Notes: generated by a model from the letters alone, not told the origin. A stretch of 55,031 bases of DNA from Domibacillus indicus (GCF_023715895.1 NZ_JAMBOO010000027.1:1-55031); one strand, 5' to 3'; positions 31,201-40,224 are shown, counted from the stretch's first letter. A program made the numbers and translations.

Positions 31201-31803
31201 CTGGCCTTGCGCTGATTTTAATTCTTCTTTTAACTGTTCTGTTTCTTTATCAAGGTCAATGTCTTGAAGAAGCTTTTTGATCGCTTCTGCACCCATAGAC
31301 GCCTGGAACTTACTGCCGTATTTGTCGCGGTAAGTACGGAACTCTTTTTCGGAAAGAAGCTGCTTTTTCTCAAGCGCTGTATCCCCTGATTCTGTTACTA
31401 CGTAAGATGCGAAGTAAATGACTTCTTCCAATGCACGTGGAGACATGTCCAGAACAAGACCCATACGGCTTGGAATTCCTTTGAAATACCAAATATGCGA
31501 AACAGGCGCAGCCAGCTCAATGTGCCCCATACGCTCACGGCGCACTTTCGCTTTTGTTACTTCAACGCCACAACGGTCACACACAACGCCTTTATAACGA
31601 ACACGCTTGTATTTGCCGCAATGACATTCCCAGTCTTTCGTAGGACCAAAAATCCGTTCACAGAATAAGCCGTCTTTTTCCGGCTTCAGCGTACGGTAGT
31701 TAATAGTTTCAGGTTTTTTAACTTCTCCATAAGACCATGAACGGATCTTATCCGGTGAAGCGAGACCGATTTTCATGTACTCAAAATTATTGACATCCAG
31801 CAA
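28213..31803 (-). CDS. rpoC: RNA polymerase beta' subunit
   Basis: The 1196-residue catalytic subunit has an N-terminal zinc ribbon (CHCGKY and CDRCGVE), the Mg-binding catalytic loop [13 protein letters not shown], bridge helix and trigger loop regions ([40 protein letters not shown]), and the second zinc set [13 protein letters not shown]. The start is TTG at 31803, eight nt after GGGAGG, matching the B. subtilis N-terminus (LDVNNFEYM); the longer frame to 31851 is not supported. A 12-bp hairpin separates it from rpoB and a strong terminator follows. Confidence 0.99.
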   Translation of the reverse strand: MLDVNNFEYMKIGLASPDKIRSWSYGEVKKPETINYRTLKPEKDGLFCERIFGPTKDWECHCGKYKRVRYKGVVCDRCGVEVTKAKVRRERMGHIELAAPVSHIWYFKGIPSRMGLVLDMSPRALEEVIYFASYVVTESGDTALEKKQLLSEKEFRTYRDKYGSKFQASMGAEAIKKLLQDIDLDKETEQLKEELKSAQGQRRTRAIKRLEVIEAFRHSGNRPDWMILDVLPVIPPELRPMVQLDGGRFATSDLNDLYRRVINRNNRLKRLLDLGAPSIIVQNEKRMLQEAVDALIDNGRRGRPVTGPGNRPLKSLSHMLKGKQGRFRQNLLGKRVDYSGRSVIVVGPNLKMYQCGLPKEMALELFKPFVMKELVERGLAHNIKSAKRKIERVQSDVWDVLEEVIREHPVLLNRAPTLHRLGIQAFEPTLVEGRAIRLHPLVCTAYNADFDGDQMAVHVPLSAEAQAEARMLMLAAQNILNPKDGKPVVTPSQDMVLGNYYLTLEREGAVGEGAVFKDTNEAILAYQNGYVHLHTRVAVAASSLENQTFTEEQNKKLLVTTVGKLIFNEILPDTFPYINEPTSSNLEVKTPEKYFLDAGANVPEHIAKQEIVAPFKKKILGNIIAEVFKRFKITETSKMLDRMKDLGFRHSTKAGITVGVADIVVLGEKEGILKEAQAKVDNVMKQFRRGLITEEERYDRVISVWSAAKDVIQGKLMESLDKRNPIFMMSDSGARGNASNFTQLAGMRGLMANPAGRIIELPIKSSFREGLTVLEYFISTHGARKGLADTALKTADSGYLTRRLVDVAQDVIVREDDCGTDRGLEISSIKDGTEIIEALEERLIGRYSRKAIKHPETGEVLVRENEQIDEDLAKVVVEAGVETVWIRSAFTCNTRHGVCKKCYGRNLATGQEVEVGEAVGIIAAQSIGEPGTQLTMRTFHTGGVAGDDITQGLPRIQEIFEARNPKGQAIISEINGTITSITEGRDRQQEITIAGDVETRTYNAPYTARLKVAVNDTIERGQVLTEGSIDPKEYLKIKDVTSVQEYLLREVQKVYRMQGVEIGDKHVEVMVRQMLRKVRVLEAGDTDVLPGSLLEIHQFRDANEKVLLEGGIPATGRPILLGITKASLETDSFLSAASFQETTRVLTDAAIKGKRDELLGLKENVIIGKLVPAGTGMQRYRQSEANLKEEESVTVE

Positions 31804-31847
31804 GGGGCCTACCTCCCTTTTCTTTTTACCGATTTCCTTGAAAGCGC

Positions 31848-31874
31848 CCAAAAAGCGCTCGGAGCGCTTTTTGG
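31848..31874. other. Perfect 12-bp hairpin between rpoB and rpoC
   Basis: CCAAAAAGCGCT and AGCGCTTTTTGG pair perfectly around a 3-nt loop in the 92-nt rpoB-rpoC gap. It resembles a terminator (GC core followed by five T residues inside the arm), although rpoC must be transcribed through it. It is a candidate attenuator or processing site. Confidence 0.65.
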
Positions 31875-31895
31875 ACGAACTGCTATTTATATGGG

Positions 31896-34800
31896 TCAGT
31901 CTGTTGATCCGATTGGCTCGATTCCAGCGGCTTCAGGAGCGATATTTAACGTATCGGCCTGCTGCACATCATCCTCATCCTCAAGATCGCGCATTTCAAT
32001 TTCTTGATCGTCTCCTGACATGATTTTCACGTCAAGACCAAGACTTTGAAGTTCTTTGATCAATACTTTGAATGATTCAGGAACACCTGGTTCTGGAACA
32101 TTTTCGCCTTTCACAATCGCTTCGTATGTTTTCACACGGCCAACGATGTCATCGGACTTAACTGTTAAGATCTCTTGAAGTGTATAAGCGGCACCATATG
32201 CTTCAAGCGCCCAAACCTCCATCTCACCGAAACGCTGTCCGCCGAACTGGGCTTTACCGCCAAGCGGCTGCTGTGTAACAAGTGAGTATGGTCCAGTAGA
32301 ACGCGCATGGAGCTTATCGTCAACCATGTGCGCAAGCTTGATCATATACATGATTCCAACAGATACACGGTTGTCAAATGGCTCACCACTGCGGCCATCG
32401 TACAAGACCGTTTTCGCATCACGGCTCATGCCGGCTTCTTCGATTGTTTCCCACACATCGTCCTCGGTTGCACCATCAAATACTGGTGACGCAACATGAA
32501 TGCCGAGGTAGCGGGCAGCCATACCTAAGTGAAGCTCAAGCACCTGACCGATGTTCATACGGGAAGGTACGCCGAGCGGGTTAAGCATGATATCAACCGG
32601 TGTGCCATCCGGCAGGAACGGCATGTCTTCTTCCGGTAAGATACGGGAGATTACCCCTTTGTTACCGTGACGGCCGGCCATTTTATCCCCTTCAGAAATC
32701 TTCCGTTTTTGAACGATGTACACACGTACCAGCTGGTTTACACCTGGTGGCAGCTCATCGCCGTCTTCACGGTTAAAGACTTTTACATCGAGGACAATTC
32801 CGCTTCCGCCGTGAGGAACACGAAGCGACGTATCACGAACTTCACGTGCTTTTTCACCGAAGATTGCATGAAGAAGGCGTTCTTCTGCTGTCAGTTCTGT
32901 TACACCTTTAGGCGTGACTTTCCCAACAAGCAAATCACCGTCTTTTACTTCTGCACCAACACGGATAATTCCACGGTCATCAAGGTTGCGAAGCGCATCT
33001 TCACCGACATTTGGAATATCGCGCGTAATTTCTTCAGGCCCAAGCTTCGTGTCACGTGATTCTGACTCGTATTCTTCGATATGGATCGATGTATAGACGT
33101 CATCTTTCACAAGACGCTCGCTCATAATAATCGCATCTTCATAGTTATAGCCGTCCCATGTCATGAACGCGACAAGAACGTTGCGGCCAAGGGCAAGTTC
33201 GCCGAGTTCCATTGATGGACCATCCGCTAAAATCTCACCTTTTTTCACACGGTTGCCGACTGCAACAATTGGACGCTGGTTGTAGCATGTTCCTTGGTTG
33301 GAACGAATGAATTTTTGCAGTTTGTATTTATCAAGATCGCCTTTGATTTCCTGTCCATCTACTTCCTGAATGCGGCGGACAAGAATTTGACGTGCTTCTA
33401 CACGCTCAACGATTCCTTCATGCTTACAAATAACAGCAGCTCCGGAGTCTTTTGCAGATACGTATTCCATACCTGTTCCGACGATCGGTGCTTCCGGCTG
33501 CATCAATGGTACAGCCTGACGCTGCATGTTCGCTCCCATAAGGGCACGGTTGGAGTCATCGTTTTCTAAGAACGGGATACATGCTGTCGCAGCAGAAACA
33601 ACCTGTTTCGGAGATACGTCCATGTAGTCCACGCGCTCACGTTTAACGACGGTATTTTCACCGCGGAAACGAGCAACGACTTCTTCTTCCGCAAATGATC
33701 CATCTTCATTTAATGGAACATTTGCCTGGGCTACTACATAGTTGTCTTCTTCGTCCGCAGTCAAGTAATCAATACGCTGTGTTACACGACCTGTGTCTGG
33801 ATCAACACGACGGTACGGTGTTTCAATGAAGCCAAAGCGGTTTACTTTTGCGAAAGAAGACAATGAGTTGATCAGCCCGATGTTTGGACCCTCAGGTGTT
33901 TCAATCGGACACATACGGCCATAGTGAGAGTAATGAACGTCACGGACTTCAAAGCCGGCACGCTCACGCGTCAAACCACCTGGTCCGAGTGCAGATAAAC
34001 GGCGTTTATGCGTTAATTCACCAAGCGGGTTCGTCTGGTCCATGAACTGTGAAAGCTGGGAGCTTCCAAAGAACTCTTTAATAGACGCAATCACTGGGCG
34101 GATGTTAATCAACTGCTGCGGTGTGATCGTTTGTGTGTCTTGAATCGACATACGCTCACGAACCACACGCTCCATACGGGATAAACCGATACGGAATTGG
34201 TTTTGCAGAAGCTCGCCTACTGAACGCAGACGGCGGTTACCAAGGTGATCAATATCATCTGTGTCGCCTACTCCGTAAAGAAGGTTGAAGAAATAACCGA
34301 TTGACGCAATGATGTCTGCCGGCGTGATATTCTTCACATTCATTTCCGGGAAGCCGTTTCCGATAATGTTGATAACCTGCTCTTCTTCGCTGTTTGGTGC
34401 ATATACTTTAATAGTCTGAACAGTCATATCCTCTTCAACTACACCGCCGCTTTGACGGTATGTTTTAAAGGCTACGCCGTTTTCAAGATACGGAATGATT
34501 TTATCGAGCGTGCGGCGGTCTAGTACAGTGCCTGCTTCTGCGATAATTTCACCTGTTTCCGGATCGGCAAGTGTCTCTGCCAGACGCTGTCCAAACAAAC
34601 GGTTTTTCGTGTGAAGCTTTTTATTCATTTTATAACGACCAACGCTTGCGAGGTCATACCGTTTCGGGTCAAAGAAGCGGGAAACCAAAAGGCTTTTCGC
34701 ATTTTCAACTGTTGGCGGCTCACCCGGGCGAAGGCGCTCATAAATTTCAATCAACGCTTTTTCCGTTGTTTCAGTGTTGTCTTTTTCGAGTGTGTTGCGC

Positions 34801-35450
34801 AAGTATTCGTTATCACCAAGCAAGTCGATGATTTCTTGATCAGTGCCAAACCCTAATGCACGTAGTAATACCGTAATCGGCAATTTACGTGTCCGGTCGA
34901 TCCGAACATACACAATGTCTTTAGCATCTGTTTCATACTCAAGCCATGCGCCACGGTTTGGAATAACGGTCGCAGTAAATCCGCGCTTACCGTTTTTATC
35001 CAGTTTACCGTTGTAGTATACGCTTGGAGAACGAACAAGCTGAGAAACGATAACGCGCTCTGCACCATTAATAATAAATGTTCCTGTTTCGGTCATAAGC
35101 GGGAAATCGCCCATGAAAACTTCTTGATCTTTCACTTCGCCCGTTTCTTTATTTAAAAGACGGACTTTCACGCGGAGCGGCGCAGAATACGTAACATCAC
35201 GCTCTTTCGACTCATCCACGGGATACTTTGGCTCTGCCAGGCTGTAATCAATAAATTCCAGTGCCAGATTACCTGTGAAATCTTCAATCGGAGAAATGTC
35301 CTGGAACATTTCACGCAGACCCTCATCAAGAAACCATTGATAGGAGGCTGTTTGAATTTCAATCAAATTCGGTAAATCTAATACTTCACTAATGCGCGCA
35401 TAGCTTCTGCGCTGGCGGTGTCGTCCATACTGAACTAGTTGACCTGTCAA
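31896..35450 (-). CDS. rpoB: RNA polymerase beta subunit
   Basis: The 1184-residue subunit begins, from TTG at 35450, with [20 protein letters not shown] as in B. subtilis; GAGGGG lies eight nt upstream, while the in-frame GTG at 35459 abuts the ribosome binding site. The rifampicin pocket is wild-type ([20 protein letters not shown] and [14 protein letters not shown]). The C-terminal [15 protein letters not shown] and [12 protein letters not shown] are intact. The tail is shorter than in B. subtilis (ends in the acidic [20 protein letters not shown] followed by [10 protein letters not shown]). It has its own promoter at 35663..35691. Confidence 0.99.
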   Translation of the reverse strand: MTGQLVQYGRHRQRRSYARISEVLDLPNLIEIQTASYQWFLDEGLREMFQDISPIEDFTGNLALEFIDYSLAEPKYPVDESKERDVTYSAPLRVKVRLLNKETGEVKDQEVFMGDFPLMTETGTFIINGAERVIVSQLVRSPSVYYNGKLDKNGKRGFTATVIPNRGAWLEYETDAKDIVYVRIDRTRKLPITVLLRALGFGTDQEIIDLLGDNEYLRNTLEKDNTETTEKALIEIYERLRPGEPPTVENAKSLLVSRFFDPKRYDLASVGRYKMNKKLHTKNRLFGQRLAETLADPETGEIIAEAGTVLDRRTLDKIIPYLENGVAFKTYRQSGGVVEEDMTVQTIKVYAPNSEEEQVINIIGNGFPEMNVKNITPADIIASIGYFFNLLYGVGDTDDIDHLGNRRLRSVGELLQNQFRIGLSRMERVVRERMSIQDTQTITPQQLINIRPVIASIKEFFGSSQLSQFMDQTNPLGELTHKRRLSALGPGGLTRERAGFEVRDVHYSHYGRMCPIETPEGPNIGLINSLSSFAKVNRFGFIETPYRRVDPDTGRVTQRIDYLTADEEDNYVVAQANVPLNEDGSFAEEEVVARFRGENTVVKRERVDYMDVSPKQVVSAATACIPFLENDDSNRALMGANMQRQAVPLMQPEAPIVGTGMEYVSAKDSGAAVICKHEGIVERVEARQILVRRIQEVDGQEIKGDLDKYKLQKFIRSNQGTCYNQRPIVAVGNRVKKGEILADGPSMELGELALGRNVLVAFMTWDGYNYEDAIIMSERLVKDDVYTSIHIEEYESESRDTKLGPEEITRDIPNVGEDALRNLDDRGIIRVGAEVKDGDLLVGKVTPKGVTELTAEERLLHAIFGEKAREVRDTSLRVPHGGSGIVLDVKVFNREDGDELPPGVNQLVRVYIVQKRKISEGDKMAGRHGNKGVISRILPEEDMPFLPDGTPVDIMLNPLGVPSRMNIGQVLELHLGMAARYLGIHVASPVFDGATEDDVWETIEEAGMSRDAKTVLYDGRSGEPFDNRVSVGIMYMIKLAHMVDDKLHARSTGPYSLVTQQPLGGKAQFGGQRFGEMEVWALEAYGAAYTLQEILTVKSDDIVGRVKTYEAIVKGENVPEPGVPESFKVLIKELQSLGLDVKIMSGDDQEIEMRDLEDEDDVQQADTLNIAPEAAGIEPIGSTD

Positions 35451-35504
35451 CTGATTCACCCCTCAAATCAAGCGTTATTATTGCCTATACTTTATCTTCA
35501 AGCA

Positions 35505-35520
35505 GAGTATTTTCATACTC
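35505..35520 (-). other. Small hairpin with GAAA loop in the rpoB leader
   Basis: GAGTAT-GAAA-ATACTC on the minus strand, a perfect 6-bp stem with a GNRA tetraloop, lies about 55 nt upstream of the rpoB start. It is the clearest fold in the 212-nt leader, which otherwise shows AT-rich sequence and no gene. Confidence 0.5.
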
Positions 35521-35662
35521 AACAAGACAAAAAGAAAAAGGTTTTGTCAAAGAAAACCTCATTTTTATCACAATTGGCCCTATTTTGTTGTCATTGTTCC
35601 CATTTTAACAAAAAAATATTCTCATTGACAAACGGGCACAAATATTATATTGGCATTTTACA

Positions 35663-35691
35663 ATAATAGCATACGGTTTTTTTAGGGTCAA
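35663..35691 (-). promoter_or_regulatory. sigma-A promoter of rpoB-rpoC
   Basis: On the minus strand TTGACC (35686..35691), 17 nt, TATTAT (35663..35668). The -35 begins at the base after the ybxB stop codon. A weaker second candidate (TTGTCA, 18 nt, TAAAAT) lies downstream in the leader. Confidence 0.82.
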
Positions 35692-36291
35692 TTATTTTTT
35701 CGCTCGTAAAATAAAATAGCCCTTAGACTTCGCTGCTACATCACATGAGCCAGCCAGACGCTCCATTTCTTTCATTACAGACGGTGCTCCCTGCTTCTTT
35801 TGAATGACGACCCACAGTTCGCCGCCCTCTCTGAGCTTCGCAAATCCTGTTTGAATAATGTCAAATACCACTTCTTTTCCTGCACGAATAGGCGGATTCG
35901 TCAGCACAGCGGCAAATCCTTCTTCCGATACATTTTGAAGACGGTCACTTTTATAAATTTGAACGTTCTCTACTCCGTTTCGCTTTGCATTTTTGCGTGC
36001 GAGATCAAGAGCCCGTTCGTTTACATCAATCATATGAATCGTCCGGCTTGGCTGCTCGGGTGCGATTGAAAGGCCAATCGGCCCATAACCGCAGCCTGCA
36101 TCTAAGATGGGACCCTCTGCTTCAGGCCATTCGAATGTTTCAATTAACAATCTTGAGCCAAAATCTACTTCCGATTTTGAAAAAACACCTGCATCGGTTT
36201 CGAATCTATAGGTCCGTTCCCGCAGTACAAAATCAAACTGCTGCAGACGGTGCTCACTGTTTGGTTTATTGGAAAAATAATGATCTGCCAC
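35692..36291 (-). CDS. ybxB: YbxB, RsmC/RsmD-type class I methyltransferase, likely 16S rRNA
   Basis: The 199-residue SAM-dependent methyltransferase has motif I ILDAGCGYGPIGL (about residues 60-72), the acidic residue of motif II in HMIDVNERAL, and motif IV TNPPI, which is the N-P-P-[ILY] signature of guanine-N2 methylation on rRNA. The substrate is inferred from family resemblance to RsmC. GTG at 36291 is chosen because GGGG lies eight nt upstream and the N-terminus then aligns with YbxB; the ATG two codons earlier is too close. It sits between the rplL terminator and the rpoB promoter, as in B. subtilis. Confidence 0.9.
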   Translation of the reverse strand: MADHYFSNKPNSEHRLQQFDFVLRERTYRFETDAGVFSKSEVDFGSRLLIETFEWPEAEGPILDAGCGYGPIGLSIAPEQPSRTIHMIDVNERALDLARKNAKRNGVENVQIYKSDRLQNVSEEGFAAVLTNPPIRAGKEVVFDIIQTGFAKLREGGELWVVIQKKQGAPSVMKEMERLAGSCDVAAKSKGYFILRAKK

Positions 36292-36312
36292 GATCATTTC
36301 CCCTTTCAACAA

Positions 36313-36346
36313 ACAAAAGCCCGCTGTAAAACCAGCGGACTTTTGT
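36313..36346 (-). terminator. Intrinsic terminator after rplL
   Basis: On the minus strand ACAAAAGTCCGCTG pairs with CAGCGGGCTTTTGT (one G-U pair) around a 6-nt loop, followed by a short TTG run. It lies about 17 nt after rplL and just before ybxB, whose ribosome binding site lies directly downstream, so partial read-through supplies ybxB. Confidence 0.85.
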
Positions 36347-36363
36347 GTCATTGTATCAAAGAA

Positions 36364-36726
36364 TTACTTCACTTCTACAGAAGCGCCAACTTCTTCAAGT
36401 TTCGCTTTAAGCTCTTCAGCTTCTTCTTTCGCGATACCTTCTTTAAGTGCTTTAGGAGTGTTATCAACTAGCTCTTTCGCTTCTTTCAAGCCAAGACCTG
36501 TGATTTCGCGAACTACTTTGATAACTTTGATTTTTTGGTCGCCTGCACCGTTAAGGATAAGGTCGAATTCTGTTTTTTCTGCTGCTGCGTCGCCGCCTGC
36601 AGCACCTGCTACTGCAACTGGTGCAGCTGCTGTTACGCCGAATTCTTCTTCGATTGCTTTTACAAGGTCGTTCAATTCAAGAACGGACATTTCTTTGATT
36701 GCTTCAATGATTTGCTCTTTAGACAT
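36364..36726 (-). CDS. rplL: 50S ribosomal protein L7/L12
   Basis: The 120-residue stalk protein has an N-terminal dimerisation helix ([20 protein letters not shown]), an Ala-rich hinge (residues about 35-50) and a factor-binding C-terminal domain with [20 protein letters not shown]. It recruits EF-G and EF-Tu to the ribosome. It lies 73 nt after rplJ under the L10 leader. Confidence 0.99.
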   Translation of the reverse strand: MSKEQIIEAIKEMSVLELNDLVKAIEEEFGVTAAAPVAVAGAAGGDAAAEKTEFDLILNGAGDQKIKVIKVVREITGLGLKEAKELVDNTPKALKEGIAKEEAEELKAKLEEVGASVEVK

Positions 36727-36799
36727 TTTGTATTTCCTCCTTAGTGTGTTTTAAAAATGTTTTTTTATTCGTTAAACCGCTAAGCGGCTTTTCTTACAA

Positions 36800-37300
36800 T
36801 TATGCGCCTTGCTCTTCTTTTTGGTCGGCCACTGCTTTCGCTGCAAGAGCGAAGTTGCGGATTGGCGCTTGAAGAACGCTGAGTACCATAGAAAGAAGTC
36901 CTTCGCGTGATGGAAGTTCTGCAAGTGCTTTAACTTCCTCAACAGATACGAAGTTCCCTTCAAGAACACCCGCTTTGATTTCAAGGGCGTCGTTTTTCTT
37001 CGCGAATTCGTTCAAGATCTTCGCTGGAGCCACAACATCCTCAGCACCGAACGCGATTGCGTTTGGACCTGTAAGGAACTCTCCAAGTCCTTCGATGCCT
37101 GCTTGTTCAGCTGCGCGGCGAGTCATTGTATTTTTGTATACTTTGAACTCAACGCCTGCTTCACGAAGCTGCTTACGAAGTTCCGTTACTTGTGCCACGG
37201 AAAGACCGCGGTAGTCAACGATGACTGTCGATGGGCTGTTTTTTAGTTTGTCAGCGATTTGGCCAACAAGTTCTTGTTTTTTCTCGATAACGCTGCTCAT
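36800..37300 (-). CDS. rplJ: 50S ribosomal protein L10
   Basis: The 166-residue uL10 forms the stalk base and carries the L7/L12 dimers on its C-terminal helix. Recognised from [40 protein letters not shown] and [11 protein letters not shown]. In complex with L12 it binds its own leader to limit expression. Confidence 0.99.
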   Translation of the reverse strand: MSSVIEKKQELVGQIADKLKNSPSTVIVDYRGLSVAQVTELRKQLREAGVEFKVYKNTMTRRAAEQAGIEGLGEFLTGPNAIAFGAEDVVAPAKILNEFAKKNDALEIKAGVLEGNFVSVEEVKALAELPSREGLLSMVLSVLQAPIRNFALAAKAVADQKEEQGA

Positions 37301-37535
37301 CTGCTACACCTCCTGTAAAATTTGTCTGAACGAAAAACGTTCACTCATTTTATACCGTTTAGGAAACGTAAAAAGCCTCCATGTCCCGTAAGACATGGAG
37401 GCACGAAAAGCGGACAAAGCCGCGCAATCTATTTCGCAAGTCCTCGGCAGGATGATTAAGCTTGAAAGCCCCTGCTGTCTACGGTACAAATGTGCATATG
37501 TGATTAAGTTGCTGCTTACTAACTGTAAGCCCAAC
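37301..37535 (-). ncRNA. L10 leader RNA of rplJ-rplL with attenuator
   Basis: The leader contains the L10-binding signature (CCGTAGACAGCAGG and further CCTGCCGAGG, around 37450..37485 on the minus strand) with the expected kink-turn-like strand arrangement, followed by an intrinsic terminator at 37370..37402 (GCCTCCATGTC, loop, GACATGGAGGC, then five T residues). This matches the known Bacilli L10 leader, in which L10-L12 binding favours termination. Recognition is from memory of the family; a covariance search would settle its limits. Confidence 0.85.
37370..37402 (-). terminator. Attenuator terminator in the L10 leader
   Basis: On the minus strand a perfect 11-bp stem (37392..37402 with 37375..37385) and five T residues lie about 70 nt upstream of rplJ. 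It is the switchable terminator of the leader. Confidence 0.92.
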
Positions 37536-37542
37536 GAATATT

Positions 37543-37571
37543 ACTTTAACATAAAGTTTTTACGTTGTCAA
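37543..37571 (-). promoter_or_regulatory. sigma-A promoter of rplJ-rplL
   Basis: On the minus strand TTGACA (37566..37571), 17 nt, TAAAGT (37543..37548). The -35 lies one nt after the rplA stop codon. Confidence 0.75.
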
Positions 37572-37572
37572 C

Positions 37573-38277
37573 TTAGTTTTTTACTGCTGTGAAAGATGCT
37601 GCATCTACTTTGATACCAGGGCCCATTGTAGATGTAACAGCGATGTTTTTCATGTAAATGCCTTTAGCTGCCGAAGGCTTTACTTTCAACATTGTATCAA
37701 AGATAGCTGTAAAGTTTTCAACAAGCTTTTCGCTTTCGAAAGATACTTTACCAACTGGTACGTGGATGTTACCTGCTTTATCAACACGGTATTCTACTTT
37801 ACCAGCTTTGATTTCTTGGATCGCTTTTGTTACATCAAATGTTACTGTGCCAGTTTTCGGGTTCGGCATCAAGCCTTTTGGTCCAAGAACGCGGCCTAGT
37901 TTACCAACTTCACCCATCATGTCAGGTGTAGCTACGATTACGTCAAATTCGAACCAGCCTTGTTGGATTTTGTTGATGAAGTCGCTGTCACCTACGTAGT
38001 CTGCACCAGCTGCTTCAGCTTCTTTTGCTTTTTCGCCTTTTGCGAATACAAGAACGCGTTGTGTTTTACCTGTTCCGTTTGGAAGAACAAGCGCACCGCG
38101 GATTTGTTGGTCTGCTTTTTTCGGGTCAACGCCAAGACGGAATGCCGCCTCAACTGTTGCATCGAATTTAACTGTAGTTGTTTTCTTTACAAGCTCAATT
38201 GCTTCTTCTACTGAATATTGTTTCGTGCGGTCAACAAGTTTAGCCGCATCTTGAAACTTTTTACCTTGTTTAGCCAT
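37573..38277 (-). CDS. rplA: 50S ribosomal protein L1
   Basis: The 234-residue uL1 of the mobile stalk at the E site has the family segments [59 protein letters not shown] and [18 protein letters not shown]. In many bacteria it represses its own operon by binding the mRNA. It follows rplK after a 108-nt gap that holds a hairpin. Confidence 0.99.
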   Translation of the reverse strand: MAKQGKKFQDAAKLVDRTKQYSVEEAIELVKKTTTVKFDATVEAAFRLGVDPKKADQQIRGALVLPNGTGKTQRVLVFAKGEKAKEAEAAGADYVGDSDFINKIQQGWFEFDVIVATPDMMGEVGKLGRVLGPKGLMPNPKTGTVTFDVTKAIQEIKAGKVEYRVDKAGNIHVPVGKVSFESEKLVENFTAIFDTMLKVKPSAAKGIYMKNIAVTSTMGPGIKVDAASFTAVKN

Positions 38278-38329
38278 GTTTTGTTTCCTCCTTATGTGGT
38301 TTTAGCGGAATTTACCTCCCACGAATAAA

Positions 38330-38365
38330 GGCTGCGGATGAAGTATCGCTACTTCACTCGCAACC
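38330..38365 (-). other. Hairpin between rplK and rplA
   Basis: GGTTGCG (38359..38365) pairs with CGCAGCC (38330..38336) and an inner GAAGTA with TACTTC around a GCGA tetraloop, with a symmetric 3-nt internal loop. There is no T-run. It could be an L1 target or a processing site. Confidence 0.55.
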
Positions 38366-38385
38366 TCCCAAAAACGAACAACCGA

Positions 38386-38811
38386 TTAATCTTCAATCAC
38401 AATACCCATGCTGCGGGCAGTACCTTCAACCATACGCATAGCTGCTTCAACATCAGCTGCGTTTAGATCAGGCATTTTTGTTTCAGCAATTTCACGCACT
38501 TTATCACGTTTAACCGTTGCAACTTTGTTGCGGTTCGGTTCTCCAGATCCTGACTCGATGCCAGCTGCTTTTTTCAAAAGAACGGCTGCAGGCGGAGTTT
38601 TTGTGATGAATGTAAATGAACGGTCTTCAAAAACCGAAATTTCAACCGGGATAATCAATCCTGCTTGATCTGCTGTACGCGCATTGAATTCTTTACAGAA
38701 TCCCATGATGTTAACACCAGCTTGACCTAGTGCCGGACCAACCGGCGGCGCAGGGTTTGCTTTACCTGCAGGAATTTGCAGTTTTACGACTTTAATTACT
38801 TTTTTAGCCAC
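38386..38811 (-). CDS. rplK: 50S ribosomal protein L11
   Basis: The 141-residue uL11 is at the GTPase-associated centre and is needed for stringent RelA activation. Landmarks are [40 protein letters not shown] and the C-terminal [13 protein letters not shown]. The start is GTG at 38811, eight nt after AAGGAGG; the longer open frame is the leader. It is first of rplK-rplA. Confidence 0.99.
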   Translation of the reverse strand: MAKKVIKVVKLQIPAGKANPAPPVGPALGQAGVNIMGFCKEFNARTADQAGLIIPVEISVFEDRSFTFITKTPPAAVLLKKAAGIESGSGEPNRNKVATVKRDKVREIAETKMPDLNAADVEAAMRMVEGTARSMGIVIED

Positions 38812-38837
38812 GAGACACACCTCCTTAAGTCCGTGAT

Positions 38838-38865
38838 GTGGTACATGGGGCTTTGCCCCTCCCAC
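38838..38865 (-). other. Possible L1-binding hairpin in the rplK leader
   Basis: GTGG-GAG-GGGC-AAA-GCCC-ATGTA-CCAC: an outer 4-bp and inner 4-bp stem separated by an asymmetric internal loop, directly upstream of the rplK ribosome binding site. The purine-rich GTGGGAG strand and asymmetric loop recall L1-binding sites on rRNA and L11-L1 mRNAs. Assignment is by resemblance only. Confidence 0.4.
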
Positions 38866-38941
38866 TCTGTCTATCTTTATTTGAATAAAGATGATTAATA
38901 AAAATGAGTCTTACTCAGTACGACACGTACTGACCTAAAAA

Positions 38942-38970
38942 ATAGTAACATTTTTCAAACAAGATTTCAA
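38942..38970 (-). promoter_or_regulatory. sigma-A promoter of rplK-rplA
   Basis: On the minus strand TTGAAA (38965..38970), 17 nt, TACTAT (38942..38947), seven nt after the nusG stop codon. Confidence 0.78.
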
Positions 38971-38977
38971 CCCGTTT

Positions 38978-39514
38978 TCAGGATAATTTATTCACTTGAT
39001 CAAAATCAAGCTCAACAGGTGTTTCACGACCGAACATATTTACAAGCACTTTCAGCTTTCCTTTGTCCTGGTCAATTTCTTCAACGCTGCCTTCAAACTC
39101 CGCAAACGGCCCTTCTTTCACAATCACGGTTTCACCAAGCTCATAGCCGGCATCGTGACGGCGCTCATCCATTCCCATTTGCTTCAGAATAGATGTTACT
39201 TCATCCGGAAGCAAAGGCGTTGGCTTAGAGCCATGGCCAGCAGATCCAACGAATCCGGTTACACCCGGTGTATTGCGGACGACATACCACGAATCGTCGG
39301 TCATTACGATTTCAACAAGTACGTATCCGGGGAATACTTTCCGCTTTGTCACTTTTTCTTTGCCGTTTTTTACATCGCGCTCTTCTTCTTCCGGTACAAT
39401 GACACGGAAAATTTTATCCTGCATTCCCATTGACTCAACGCGTTTTTCTAAGTTCGCTTTTACTTTGTTCTCGTACCCTGAGTACGTGTGAACAACATAC
39501 CAATTTTTTTCCAT
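38978..39514 (-). CDS. nusG: Transcription elongation/termination factor NusG
   Basis: The 178-residue protein has an N-terminal NGN domain (MEKNWYVVHTYSGYENKVKA, VFPGYVLVEIVMTDDSWYVV) that binds the polymerase clamp and a C-terminal KOW domain (VKEGPFAEFEGSVEEIDQDK). In Bacillus NusG stimulates pausing and some intrinsic terminators. The start at 39514 is chosen by homology. The nearest strong ribosome binding site (AGGAGGG, 39535..39541) is 20 nt away, with a 12-nt hairpin between. The alternative ATG at 39547 has no ribosome binding site and adds residues foreign to the family. A separate promoter, terminator and repeat lie between it and secE. Confidence 0.97.
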   Translation of the reverse strand: MEKNWYVVHTYSGYENKVKANLEKRVESMGMQDKIFRVIVPEEEERDVKNGKEKVTKRKVFPGYVLVEIVMTDDSWYVVRNTPGVTGFVGSAGHGSKPTPLLPDEVTSILKQMGMDERRHDAGYELGETVIVKEGPFAEFEGSVEEIDQDKGKLKVLVNMFGRETPVELDFDQVNKLS

Positions 39515-39552
39515 AGAAAGGGACTTGTGTCCTTCCCTCCTTTTCATTTAAA

Positions 39553-39662
39553 CGAAAAGCGCAAGACGCCTATTCACCAGCAGCAAGTGCGGCATCATTC
39601 CGCAGCACTTTTTCGACCCGCAGCATGCGGGTCTCCGAGCTGACAGCGCCTGGAGCTAGACA
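39553..39662. repeat. Dispersed Bacillus-type intergenic repeat in the nusG leader
   Basis: A 110-nt block bounded by CGAAAAGCGCAAGACGCC on the left and GCGCCTGGAGCTAGACA on the right contains two internal palindromes: GACCCGCAGCATGCGGGTC (39615..39633) and GTGCGG...CCGCAGCAC (about 39587..39608). Such elements, with CTAGCTCCAGGCGC at one edge and GCGCTTTTCG at the other, are familiar from intergenic regions of many Bacillaceae. Only one full copy is in the window; GAGCTAGAC also occurs at 8392..8400. The assignment rests on recalled sequence resemblance. Confidence 0.55.
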
Positions 39663-39678
39663 TTTTTTGAACCAAATG

Positions 39679-39703
39679 AAAAAACCCGTTAAACGGGCTT
39701 TTC
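39679..39703 (-). terminator. Terminator between secE and nusG
   Basis: On the minus strand AAAAGCCCG pairs with CGGGTTTTTT around TTTAA (one G-U pair), with six T residues at the end. It lies downstream of the nusG promoter candidate and upstream of the nusG start, so nusG transcripts must pass it. It looks like an attenuator. Confidence 0.7.
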
Positions 39704-39781
39704 AGGTCCGCATGATGCGGGTCATCAAGGCTTTTGGGCACAATGCTGTGCTTTTTGCCTTTGGTCTTATTATCATTATCC

Positions 39782-39790
39782 ATTATAGCA
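39782..39790 (-). promoter_or_regulatory. Extended -10 promoter candidate for nusG
   Basis: On the minus strand TGCTATAATGG contains TGn plus TATAAT (39782..39787). TTGAAT lies 20 nt upstream, too far for a normal -35, but the extended -10 could compensate. The secE stop is about 45 nt upstream. Confidence 0.55.
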
Positions 39791-39833
39791 CGGAAAAAAC
39801 ACTGTGTATTCAAGTAATTTTCCAGACAGCTTT

Positions 39834-40019
39834 TTACATTGCCAAAACCCAGCGCACGAGCGCTGAAATGCCGTAATCAACGACCGAGAAAAAAAGAGCA
39901 AGAAAGATTACGGTTGAAATAACGGTAATCGTATACGTTGTAAGCTCTTTTCGTTTCGGCCAGCTGACTTTGCCCATTTCAGAACGCACGTTACGGAAAA
40001 ACTGCGTAATGCGTGACAT
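39834..40019 (-). CDS. secE: SecE, Sec translocase subunit
   Basis: The 61-residue single-span protein clamps SecY. It has the amphipathic N-terminal helix with the SecE signature EMGKVSWPKRKELTTYTITV and one transmembrane helix (residues about 33-55). Length matches Gram-positive SecE. It follows rpmG by 30 nt, and nusG follows after a 319-nt gap. Confidence 0.97.
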   Translation of the reverse strand: MSRITQFFRNVRSEMGKVSWPKRKELTTYTITVISTVIFLALFFSVVDYGISALVRWVLAM

Positions 40020-40049
40020 TTGCTGAAACCTCCAAAAGAAGCGCCGGTG

Positions 40050-40196
40050 TCATTTCGTTTGTTTATGCATAGTATGCTGGTTACAGACACCGCAAAATTT
40101 TTTTATTTCAAGGCGCTCGCCGCTGGCTGTATTTACCGTCGTCGAGTAATTACGTGATCCGCATACTGAACACGCAAGAGGCACTTTTTTTGCCAT
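40050..40196 (-). CDS. rpmG: 50S ribosomal protein L33, zinc-binding form
   Basis: A 48-codon frame, too short for routine ORF calling, translates as MAKKVPLACSVCGSRNYSTT followed by a tail with KKFCGVCNQHTMHKQTK. Two CxxC pairs (Cys9/Cys12 and Cys35/Cys38) make it the zinc (C+) form. AAGGTGATAAC provides the ribosome binding site. The rpmG-secE-nusG order is conserved in Bacilli. Confidence 0.97.
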   Translation of the reverse strand: MAKKVPLACSVCGSRNYSTTVNTASGERLEIKKFCGVCNQHTMHKQTK

Positions 40197-40224
40197 GTTA
40201 TCACCTTACCATTTCGATTCTTAA

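Noticed and set aside
39595-39813. Minus-strand open frame of 72 codons (or 61 from the ATG next to TATAAT) between secE and nusG
   Set aside because: No ribosome binding site, it reads through the terminator and the repeat, and no family is recognised.
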